In this document: positions 16,986-24,367 of the stretch, one piece after another
Layout of the letters: the number at the start of each line of letters is the position of its first letter
How positions within the stretch are numbered: the first letter of the stretch is position 1
Source of the DNA: Okeania sp. SIO3I5
GTDB taxonomy: Bacteria; Cyanobacteriota; Cyanobacteriia; Cyanobacteriales; Microcoleaceae
Direction: 5' to 3'
Length of the DNA stretch: 36,596 nt
NCBI RefSeq assembly: GCF_010672085.1
Contig: NZ_JAAHHT010000001.1
Span: 129,995 to 166,590 of the forward strand
Made by a program: the position numbers and the translations under genes
Notes under the pieces: generated by a model
The model's database searches: none
What the model saw: the letters and a program-made list of their open reading frames with translations, nothing else
What the model was told of the DNA's origin: nothing

Positions 16986-17471
16986 ATGAAAACCAAACAT
17001 CTACTAATGGCTGGATTAGGATTAATTAGTTTTGTTGGTATGAGTCTAAGTTCAGTACAAAAAGCTTTTGGTCAAAGTAGGATTGTTGAAGATAATCAAG
17101 GTAGACTTTATCTTGCTGTTCCACAGGGATATGGCAGACCAAGCAGTGTTTGTACTAATGATAATCAGTATTGTTTTAACGTTGCTCATAATCCATCTGC
17201 GTGTTATCCAGAGGGGTGTGTTTTTCCGCTTTCTTCAATAAAAATAATAAATAGAAGAGCTAATTTTCGTAGTCCATCTTATTCAAGTCCTCGTTACTCA
17301 TCTGGCGTAGATCCCTGCGAGGTGCCTGGCTCCCCGGAAGCTGCTGTAATTTGTAATGCAATTGCTCCTGGAAGGGTTAATCCGAATATTCAAAGAGGTG
17401 TTGATCGCTTCAATACTAATATCCGTAGATTGCAGGAGCAAGTAGAGGCAATGAGCAAAACTGGTCAGTAG
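16986..17471 (+). CDS. Small secreted protein, unknown function
   Basis: 161 residues. Clear signal peptide: MKTKHLLMAGLGLISFVGMS with a probable cleavage near AFG-QS (about 29-31). The mature part has five or six cysteines (CTNDNQYC, CYPEGC, DPC, VIC), consistent with disulphides in periplasm or outside the cell, then a Ser/Tyr-rich linker (RSPSYSSPRYSSG) and a helical C-terminus (FNTNIRRLQEQVEAM). I do not recognise a family. ATG 16986 follows AAGAGGCTAAGAAAA, a weak ribosome site. Confidence 0.7.
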   Translation: MKTKHLLMAGLGLISFVGMSLSSVQKAFGQSRIVEDNQGRLYLAVPQGYGRPSSVCTNDNQYCFNVAHNPSACYPEGCVFPLSSIKIINRRANFRSPSYSSPRYSSGVDPCEVPGSPEAAVICNAIAPGRVNPNIQRGVDRFNTNIRRLQEQVEAMSKTGQ

Positions 17472-17731
17472 GTAGGAATAAATAAACTAGGACTTACACA
17501 GTACCAATGTACATGGTGTATTTTTCCTGATTACTTCAGAGATTTACACAACAATCTTTGTAGATAGTAAATTGTAACGGTAATCTATTGTAATTATTTT
17601 GGTCCAAGAAACAGTGGGAGCATCTTGCTCCCTTACTAGACATTTCTCATCCCAAAACAATAAAAATTATGAAAATTGACACAGAAAAAAACTAACACCA
17701 ACCCCAAGCATCTCCACCACTTTTAATATCC

Positions 17732-17875
17732 CTAATTTAAAGGTAAAATTCGCACTTTTGCTCGCTCCTTATTAACAACTATTAAAGCTCCAGAATTTAA
17801 CTCTGATTCAAACTGACGTAAAACTTCCACCAACATCATTTCCAAATCATCAGGTAAAATACCTTGAGTGCGAAC
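17732..17875 (-). pseudogene. C-terminal remnant of a PIN-like (DUF5615-type) protein
   Basis: A 47-codon frame with no start reads VRTQGILPDDLEMMLVEVLR, then SGALIVVNKERAKVRILPLN and stop. This is the usual tail of DUF5615-type PIN-like toxin components (hydrophobic GALVVV strand, then Arg/Ile-Leu-Pro end). An in-frame stop (17876-17878) lies directly upstream, where the sequence changes character. It is probably a gene cut off by the tnpB element or by the rearrangement. The family call rests on pattern memory only. Confidence 0.5.
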
Positions 17876-18010
17876 TTAAATAACACTAGGAGCTAATTGC
17901 TAGTATTAATATCCCTGGCAATTTATGACAATAACAGAGAACAAAGATAGAGAAATTTTGACAAATTTTCTAATTGTAGTTTATAGTGAACTGGTAGGAG
18001 GTGATGTTGA

Positions 18011-19240
18011 TTGTATGCACTTAAACTTCAATTAAAACTCAACAATAAAGAACGTTCCATTTTGACGCAATGTGCTGGTTATCAAAGGTTTGTGTACAAC
18101 TATGCTCTTAATATGGTTAATGGAACTTCATGCTTGACCAAAGTTAATAAACGCGGTCAAAAAGTCAACTATAGCTATAACGAACGGATAAGCCAGGGGA
18201 AAAAGGTTTTTACTAACTATGTCAAAAAGCAACCAGAATATGCTTGGACGAATAATTATTCGTCTCGGATTTATCAAAGTGCTTTTAAACATTTAAGCGA
18301 AGCATTTTCTCGATTTAAAAAAGGAGTCAGTAAATATCCCCGATTTAAAAGCAAAAAAGATGCACAATCTTTCACGGTTTATGATGGTAATGGAAAAGTA
18401 ACAATAAACGCAGGTAAGACCATAAAAATACCAACTTTAGGAATTTTTCAATTATTTGAATCAATTCCTTATACTACGGCAAGTCAGACTTTTACTATTA
18501 GCAAAACCGGAGAAAAATGGTTTGTTAGTTTCGGTATAGAAGCCGAACAACTACCAATTCATCCACTATTAGAAGAACGCCCTCAAGAAGTTTTGGGAAT
18601 TGATGTTGGAATTAAGCAATTTGCTACGGTAGCGAATTTTAATAAAAGCGAAGTTATCTCTCTTCCAGACTCGATTAAAATTGAGCAGTTAAAGCTTGCC
18701 AAGTTTCAATGGCGAAATCGTAACAAACAGCTAGGGAGTAAAGGCAAACCTCCTTCTAAAAATGCGATTAAATATTACAAAAAACTCACCAAATATCATG
18801 CCCGCATTGCTAACATGCGCAGGGATTTCCTCGAAAAAACCACTTATTATTTGGCAAGTAAATATAAGCATATTGCTCTGGAAAACTTAAACGTTTTAGG
18901 CATGATGCAAAATGGAAAGTTAGCTTACTCAGTAGCCCGCCAAGGTTTTTATGAATTTAGGCAACGATTGACAACCAAAATCCTTGCTAGTGGTGGTAGT
19001 GTAGTGCTAGCTGACCAGTGGTTTCCATCATCTAAAACTTGCCATAATTGCGGTCATATTTACAAAGAATTAACATTAAGCGATCGCATCTATAATTGTC
19101 CTCATTGTGCTACAACAATAGACCGCGATTTGAATGCGGCGATTGTACTATCTCAATATGGGGAAGTTAATCAAAAAACTAGGGTAGGCTGTACCCGAAT
19201 TTACGCTTGTGAACTAGAAGGGGCCGACTCCCTAGATTGA
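18011..19240 (+). CDS. tnpB: TnpB, RNA-guided nuclease of an IS200/IS605-type element (solitary)
   Basis: 409 residues. N-terminal LKLNNKERSILTQCAGYQRF and FVYNYAL helix-turn-helix region, RuvC-I GIDVGIK (D198), RuvC-II ALENLNV (E291), zinc finger CHNC...CPHC (C344, C347, C363, C366) and RuvC-III DRDLNAA (D373). All catalytic residues are present, so it may be active as an omega-RNA-guided DNA nuclease. Start TTG 18011 follows GGAGGTGA at 17997-18004. No tnpA is in the window, so it is an IS1341-like orphan. The frame stops at TGA 19238 while similar peptide sequence (SKKQASKL) continues after it, so the tail may be slightly shortened. The element's right end should lie within about 100 bp of the FGE inversion breakpoint. 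Confidence 0.93.
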   Translation: MYALKLQLKLNNKERSILTQCAGYQRFVYNYALNMVNGTSCLTKVNKRGQKVNYSYNERISQGKKVFTNYVKKQPEYAWTNNYSSRIYQSAFKHLSEAFSRFKKGVSKYPRFKSKKDAQSFTVYDGNGKVTINAGKTIKIPTLGIFQLFESIPYTTASQTFTISKTGEKWFVSFGIEAEQLPIHPLLEERPQEVLGIDVGIKQFATVANFNKSEVISLPDSIKIEQLKLAKFQWRNRNKQLGSKGKPPSKNAIKYYKKLTKYHARIANMRRDFLEKTTYYLASKYKHIALENLNVLGMMQNGKLAYSVARQGFYEFRQRLTTKILASGGSVVLADQWFPSSKTCHNCGHIYKELTLSDRIYNCPHCATTIDRDLNAAIVLSQYGEVNQKTRVGCTRIYACELEGADSLD

Positions 19241-19326
19241 AGCAAGAAGCAAGCATCAAAACTGGTAATTACAAGGTTTATCCTGGTGCTGGCCGGAATT
19301 GAGTAGGTATTGTACAGCAGCTTTGC

Positions 19327-19859
19327 CATAAATATAGTTGCCATTGTAGTTAGCCAACTCAGACGTTATAGTTTTTCTAAAATCAAATGGTGTGGTTGTT
19401 CCAGCTCGACAGGCATATTCCCACTGACTCTCACTGGGCAAACTGTAAATTCTTGTCGTTTTCTCGGATAGCTTTTGACAAAACTCTGTGGCGTTGTACC
19501 ATGTTACAGTTTCTACAGGGCGATTTTTTCCTTTAAAATGAGCAGGATTTTTACCCATAACAGCAAAATATTGTTCTTGAGTAATAGGATATTTGCTCAT
19601 ATAAAAAGGTTGGAGAGTAACTTGATGTTGAGGAGTTTCTGTATTCAATTTTCGTTCTTCATTTTGTAGCGAACCCATGAGAAAACTTCCCCCAGGAATA
19701 TAAACCATTTCTAATTTAATACCATTACCTAAATCTTCGATTTTTTGTCTGGCATTACCGGGGGTGCGGTTGATTATTTTGCCAAAATTATTAACACTCA
19801 CCACTTCAAAGGTAAATATTTCTCCTATTTCTGATTCTGGTATTAATTCGGGAAATTTT
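19327..19859 (-). pseudogene. Inverted N-terminal half of an FGE/SUMF1-domain gene
   Basis: On the minus strand the frame reads FPELIPESE, FTFEVVSVNNFGKIINR, LEMVYIPGGSFLMGS, QPFYMSKYPITQEQYFAVMG, VTWYNATEFCQKLSEKT and YSLPSESQWEYACRAGTT, the N-terminal half of the formylglycine-generating-enzyme (SUMF1) fold. At NYIYG the homology stops near 19326; an ORF runs on to 19256 through foreign sequence. The continuation of the domain, GPKGNYRQETTNVG, lies on the plus strand from about 19860. Flipping 19327-19859 restores one frame: left flank codons AAL, then PQKFPEL, through NYIYG and into GPKGNYRQ. So the half gene is inverted in place. An ATG at 19804 is available, but the frame is open upstream of it to the breakpoint. 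Confidence 0.85.
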
Positions 19860-20184
19860 TGTGGTCCTAAAGGTAACTATCGACAAGAAACAACAAATGT
19901 AGGAATTTTTCCTCCTAATGTTTTTAGTTTATACGATATGCCACGGCAATGTCTGGGAGTGGTGTCTGGATATTTGGCATGATAATTATGAGGGTGCGCC
20001 TAATGATGGGAGTGCTTGGCAGGAGAGGGACGCAGATAGTTCTCCGCTGCGGGGTGGTTCTTGGTATGATAATCCTGAGTTCTGCCGTTCTGCTATTCGC
20101 GTCAGTTACTTTGGGCGTGTCTTCCGTTATAACTACTTTGGTTTCCGTATTGTCTGTAGTCCCGATTATTTCTATGAGACATGA
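19859..20184 (+). pseudogene. Frameshifted C-terminal half of the FGE/SUMF1-domain gene, with DGR-type variable region
   Basis: The plus strand reads GPKGNYRQETTNVGIFPPNVF, SLYDM, then one extra C (19941 or 19942) shifts the frame; after it HGNVWEWCLDIWHDNYEG, SPLRGGSWYDNPEFCRSAIR and FGFRIVCSPDYF continue to TGA 20184. HGNVWEWC and RGGSW are core FGE motifs. FGE-fold proteins are the commonest cyanobacterial targets of diversity-generating retroelements. Between RGGSW and FGFRIVC nearly every codon at the expected variable sites has the form NNC/NNT. No reverse transcriptase is present in the window. With the inversion, this gene cannot make an intact product. Confidence 0.82.
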
Positions 20185-20640
20185 CTAGCGATCGCCTCAT
20201 TCCCTCTACCTAATATATATAGAAGTCTATCCTCAGTAGAGGTAAATTTCATTCTGTGAAGCTCCCACAAAAAATCAGCTCAAGAAAGGTATTTCGCCTG
20301 GCATTTTCTCAAATACAACTACTTCGGTTTCCGTATCGTCTGTAGTCCCGATTATTTCTGTCAGACATGACTAACGATCGCCTCATTCCCTCTACCTAAT
20401 ATATATAGAAGTCTATCCTCAGTAGAGGTAAATTTCATTCTGTGAAGCTCCCACAAAAAATCAGCTCAAGAAAGGTATTTCGCCTGGCATTTTTTCAAAT
20501 ACAACTACTTCGGTTTCCGTATCGTCTGTAGTCCCGATTATTTCTGTCAGACATGACTAGCGATCGCCTCATTCCCTCTGCCTAATGTAAATACAAGCCT
20601 ATCCTCGGTAGAGGTAAATTTCATTTTAGATTTAATCAGC
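20131..20640. repeat. 186-bp tandem repeat that copies the FGE gene 3' end
   Basis: Three copies, with AACTACTT at 20131, 20317 and 20503 (period 186 both times). Copy 1 starts inside the FGE gene; each copy contains GGTTTCCGTAT(T/C)GTCTGTAG to the TGA, a HIP1-like GCGATCGC, and CCTCTAC...GTAGAGG inverted repeats. Copy 3 degrades after 20580 and ends at about 20620. A fourth partial copy is at about 20762-20860, after the MITE at 20654-20764. Confidence 0.88.
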
Positions 20641-20653
20641 AAACCCTAACTAA

Positions 20654-20764
20654 TAGACATCTCCAAAAATAAAAAGTAAAATCAATTCTGATCCAGAAAT
20701 TATCAATTATTCTTCCCTGTTCCCTGTTCCCTGTTCCCTGTTCCCTCTTTTCTGGAGATGTGTA
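20654..20764. mobile_element. MITE-like element, TAGACATCT family, copy B
   Basis: Begins TAGACATCTCCAAAAA and ends TTTCTGGAGATGTGTA (14 of 16 inverted match), 111 bp, same orientation as copy A, with four TTCCCTG units inside. It lies between the third and the partial fourth 186-bp repeats. The preceding phrase AGATTTAATCAGCAAACCCTAAC (about 20627-20650) recurs near 15359-15381. Confidence 0.75.
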
Positions 20765-20860
20765 ATATATATAGAAGCCTATCCTCAGTAGAGGTAAATT
20801 TCATTCTGTGAAGCTCCAAAAAAATCTGCGAAGGAAAAATATCTTGCATTCTGTCTAAAA

Positions 20861-21437
20861 TCGTGATACTATTTATTTAGCTGGGCTAACTCGCCTGTAC
20901 TCTTGACTTTTGATTCAACACAAAATGCCCAATTATTGACACCAGCGGATTGAGTTTTGATACTTGCGCAGCTAAAAAATATAGAGAAATTAACATACCA
21001 TAAAATAGTAAATCTATCAACCAGTCGCAAAATGAAGAGAGAAAAATTAGTCATTCATCTAAAAGTAAGTTAAGAGCGATCGCCTCTCAAAACAACGGTA
21101 TTATAGGGATTTGCAGCTTCCAAATTTCATAAAGTCATAGAATACCGCAGGATTATATCACTACTTATAATATTACAAAATTGAGCAAAATTGCTAAAAA
21201 GATTGAAATTTCGTGAAAAAATGGAAAATTTTTTTCTGAGATTTTATCATCAATCCATGACAAAGTTTAAAATTTTAAAACTCAAAGCCATATAAACATA
21301 AATAAAACTTAGAAGAAGTAGTAAATATTAGGATAAGTTGTATATTTTCTAAAATTCATATTTATAAATTAAGACTGAATTAGACATCCTCCTAATTTCA
21401 TCCAAACTATTCAAACCTGAAACCTAATCTAATTAAT
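20861..21437. other. AT-rich gene-free spacer
   Basis: One 61-codon minus-strand frame (20869-21054) exists but has no recognisable feature. I see no RNA gene, repeat or clear promoter here. Confidence 0.5.
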
Positions 21438-21440
21438 CCC

Positions 21441-21827
21441 AATCTAACCCATCAGCGATCGCTTAAAATCAAGCAATTGTTTCTACATAGGTTAATACTT
21501 TGATAAATTTTATTACCGAAAAATTCAAATTTAAAGCCTCTCATTCCAGGGATAAAAAAGCAAAAAAAATCCTTTTAAGCAATCTTTCTATTCCCCAAAA
21601 AATAATTATTAATTATTAATTTGTGAATCCAACTCATCAGCGATCGTTCAAAATCAAGCAATTGTTTCTACATAGGTTAATACTTCTATAAATTGCTATT
21701 ACCGAAAAATGAAGATTTAAAGGCTCTACTTTTAGGGAGAAAAAAAGCCAAAAAAATTATTTTAACCAATCCCTCTATTAGAGAAGAGGTAATTGTTAAT
21801 GATTAATAATTAATTATTAATTAATTG
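21441..21827 (-). repeat. Two degraded tandem copies of the serine hydrolase 3' end plus its flank
   Basis: ATCAGCGATCG occurs at 21451, 21636 and, in the intact gene, 21828 (periods 185 and 192). On the minus strand the copies read Y-V-E-T-I-A-stop-F-stop-A-I-A-D, against D-L-E-T-V-A-V-F-R-A-I-A-D in the gene. Each is followed by the ATTACCGAAAAAT element. So the end of the coding region and its downstream flank were duplicated twice and then decayed. Confidence 0.75.
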
Positions 21828-23003
21828 ATCAGCGATCGCTCGAAATACAGCCACAGTTTCCAAATCATCAGTAGTTCTCAAAATACTATTACTAGAACCA
21901 GTTTTCACCCCAACAAAATTATTTTCTGGACTAATATAAATGTATTGTCCCCAAGCACCAGTTGCACAATAATCACCATTTGAACCTTCAGGAATCCACC
22001 AATGATATTGATAACCCCACCTAAAATAATATTCGTCTGTTGCTCCTGGTTTTAAGTGAGGAGTATCAGGTATTGTTGACTCTTTTACCCAACTTTTAGG
22101 AATAATTTGTTGTCCGTTAAAATATCCATTGTGTAGATAAACTAAAGCAAACTTTGCATAATCTCTCAAAGTACAATTCATCCCACAAAAAGTCACTTCA
22201 GTTCCATAATTATCTGTTAACCAATAAGCATCTGATTCTGCTCCCATTGGTTGCCATAATTTCTTTTCTAAATAACTGACAATATCTTGCCCAGTTACCC
22301 GCCTTAACAATAAACCTAATATCTGAGTATTCAAACTGACATATTCAAAATAATCTCCTGAAGGAAATTTAGAAGGATAATTTAAAATCGCCTTTTCTAT
22401 GGGTCGCATATACAAAAATAACCTATATAAAAGTTGATTAATATCAGAATTTTTATCTTCATAAGTTTCACTAAACTTTATTCCAGAACACATTTGCAGA
22501 ATATGCTTAATTGGTACATTGTTATATCCCGATTCTTTTAACTCTGGCAGATACTGAGTAATCGGAACATCAATACTTTCAAGATAACCATCATTAATAG
22601 CAATTCCAATTAAGGCAGAAATAAAGCCTTTGGCAACTGACCAAGAAGTTTTTTTGTCAAACTTTGTATAACCTTGAGAATACTTTTCATAAACAATAAA
22701 GTCATCTTTAATTATTAAAAATCCTGTGTTACCTGTCCGTTGTAAAAAATCTAGTATTGTTCGAGTTTCACCCTGAAATTGATAGGGTGTATTTAGGTCG
22801 CACAAATCTTCTTGAAAAATATAGGGTTGGGCAGCACAACGGATAATTTTACTAGGAAAAATTCTATCCATACTGCGAAAGTTTTGTACCCTTCTCTCAT
22901 CATCAAACATAGTTATTTTTGGTTCGAGATAGAAACGCCAAATAATCAAACCAATAGCAATTAGAGGCAGAATAAAAATTAGAATCAAGTTGACAATGGG
23001 CAT
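21810..23003 (-). CDS. Membrane-anchored serine hydrolase, beta-lactamase/NylB-like
   Basis: 397 residues. One N-terminal membrane helix (about 4-24). The hydrolase domain has S122-V-A-K125 (TSWSVAKGF), the nucleophile Ser and Lys of class C beta-lactamase-fold enzymes, and FEYVSLNTQILG (219-230) with a Tyr in the position seen in 6-aminohexanoate-dimer-hydrolase-like (NylB) members (WxYxSxxTQxLG). QMCSGIKFSETY and GAWGQYIYISPE are further family hallmarks. Probable extracytoplasmic amidase or esterase; natural substrate unknown. Gene starts at ATG 23001-23003 and is divergent from a small membrane peptide gene 139 bp away. The last codons (HIP1-containing) are duplicated downstream. Confidence 0.87.
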   Translation of the reverse strand: MPIVNLILIFILPLIAIGLIIWRFYLEPKITMFDDERRVQNFRSMDRIFPSKIIRCAAQPYIFQEDLCDLNTPYQFQGETRTILDFLQRTGNTGFLIIKDDFIVYEKYSQGYTKFDKKTSWSVAKGFISALIGIAINDGYLESIDVPITQYLPELKESGYNNVPIKHILQMCSGIKFSETYEDKNSDINQLLYRLFLYMRPIEKAILNYPSKFPSGDYFEYVSLNTQILGLLLRRVTGQDIVSYLEKKLWQPMGAESDAYWLTDNYGTEVTFCGMNCTLRDYAKFALVYLHNGYFNGQQIIPKSWVKESTIPDTPHLKPGATDEYYFRWGYQYHWWIPEGSNGDYCATGAWGQYIYISPENNFVGVKTGSSNSILRTTDDLETVAVFRAIADQLINN

Positions 23004-23142
23004 AGTTATTATCCAAGAGGTAGAAAGGAATACTGCTGACGCAACCCTTCACATTTGATTTAGCGTCGCGTTTTATCTCGGCGACAGCCGAAAACGCTGT
23101 TTATGTTACCATCTTGGAAGAAAATTGACCAGGATTTAACAA

Positions 23143-23256
23143 ATGCCGGATGATTTGATACCTTTTCTGATTGGTGTAAGTGTTTTGATTTTTTATCTAG
23201 TATTCTCTGCTATGACTGAAATGGGAACAAAATGGTTTGATAGAAAAAAAAGATGA
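23143..23256 (+). CDS. 37-residue single-pass membrane peptide
   Basis: ATG 23143 with AGGA at 23131-23134. The product has one hydrophobic helix (LIPFLIGVSVLIFYLVFSAM, about 5-24), an acidic N-terminus (MPDD) and a basic C-terminus (TKWFDRKKR). That charge pattern predicts the C-terminus on the stromal/cytosolic side. The size and shape resemble small thylakoid subunits such as those of NDH-1 (NdhP/NdhQ) or photosystems, but I cannot assign it. It is too ordered to be chance: good ribosome site, balanced helix, stop right after the basic tail. It stands alone. Confidence 0.6.
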   Translation: MPDDLIPFLIGVSVLIFYLVFSAMTEMGTKWFDRKKR

Positions 23257-23433
23257 TTAATACTGTTGTTTTAACTATTCCCGATCAAAAAATTGTTTTC
23301 TATAATTTTAATTATCTGAATATCAAAAAAATCTTGAAGCTTTGGGAGACAATGGCATTTTTAAGTATGGGATAAATCACATCGAATTATTTAGGAAATA
23401 CTGGTTAATACCTGAACGCTTACCTTGATATAT

Positions 23434-23544
23434 TAGACCTCTCCGGAAAAGAGGGAACAGGGAACACTTAACTGGGAACAGGAGGAAGTAATTGATAATT
23501 TATGGATAGGAATTGATTCTATTTTTAATTTTCGGAGATGTATA
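23434..23544. mobile_element. MITE-like element, TAGACATCT family, copy C (reverse orientation)
   Basis: Left end TAGACCTCTCCGGAAAA, right end ATTTTCGGAGATGTATA, 111 bp. Its reverse complement aligns with copy A through CCATAAATTATCAATTAC and with the GTTCCCTGTTCCCTCTTTTC block. The copies insert in both orientations, as expected of a mobile element. Confidence 0.75.
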
Positions 23545-23546
23545 CT

Positions 23547-23684
23547 ATATAGCAATCAGGAATGAGATATGAGAAAAAACTATAGGGGTTTGGTCTCCTT
23601 TCCACAAGCTAATATGGCGTTTGGAGAGAAAACTCCTACGATTAAAATATTACAAATTCTCAAAAATCACAACTGATTGCTATA
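23547..23684. repeat. Inverted-repeat element with TATAGCAATC ends
   Basis: Perfect 10-bp ends, TATAGCAATC (23547-23556) and GATTGCTATA (23675-23684), length 138 bp, with a TAGGGGTTTGGTCTCC ... GGAGAGAAAACTCCTA core. Best-delimited member of this family in the window. It starts two bases after MITE copy C. Confidence 0.75.
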
Positions 23685-24119
23685 ATTTTAGTCTAAACTC
23701 CAGATAAATTTAACAATTTACAAACTGCAAAATCAAGAATATATTGAGGTATAAACAAGTCATAAATTTTCTCAAATTTTTCAAGTTAAATTTTACGATT
23801 TTATCTCCAAATAAAAATTTTATGAGACAGAAGGATAGCAAAAATCAAGAGCTAGTTTCAAAGCATTTCGCATAAATTAGCAAGGCAAAACTAATATTTT
23901 TTATCTGAATATACGGCTCACAGAAAAACAAGAATAGATTTCAGAAAACTAACAAATAAATTATGAAGTTACGTGAAATAAAGGTGGTGTTATAAGAATT
24001 AATTAACGAAAAGCTTAAAACTCTATTGCTTCACAATATTGATGCCAAAGCATTTATGTCTCTATATAGATTATTGATTTGCTTTCCTTCTGCCAATTAA
24101 GGAAATAACAATAATTTTT
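23685..24119. other. AT-rich gene-free spacer
   Basis: No coding frame, RNA or repeat recognised. Confidence 0.45.
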
Positions 24120-24325
24120 GTAAGCATTCAGCTATTAGCAGTCAGCTCTCAGCAATAAAAATGAACCAATGTAGCTTGATAGACTATTAAAGTTAATTAA
24201 TGGACTTTTACAGTAACTTTTAATTCTTTGGAGCCTCTCAATTGCTTTTTCCTATTTTCAAGGTAATAAAGCTAATAGCTAATAGCTGATAGCTGATAGC
24301 TAATAGCTGATAGCTGAATGCTTAC
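24120..24325. repeat. Inverted-repeat element with GTAAGCATTCAGC ends
   Basis: Begins GTAAGCATTCAGCTATTAGC and ends GATAGCTGAATGCTTAC with a long run of AGCTAAT/AGCTGAT heptamers inside the right end. Length 206 bp. The interior differs from the 12434-12619 copy apart from AGCAATAA. It lies directly upstream of purK and may contain or displace its promoter. Confidence 0.7.
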
Positions 24326-24367
24326 GAATTTTTTTATTGGTAAAATACAAAAGTTACAATTAAATTA

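Noticed and set aside
20317-20640. DGR template repeat
   Set aside because: The 186-bp repeats contain only the last about 55 bp of the gene, not the variable codons, so they cannot serve as a full template.
20869-21054. 61-codon minus-strand frame
   Set aside because: No ribosome site or recognisable sequence; AT-rich spacer.
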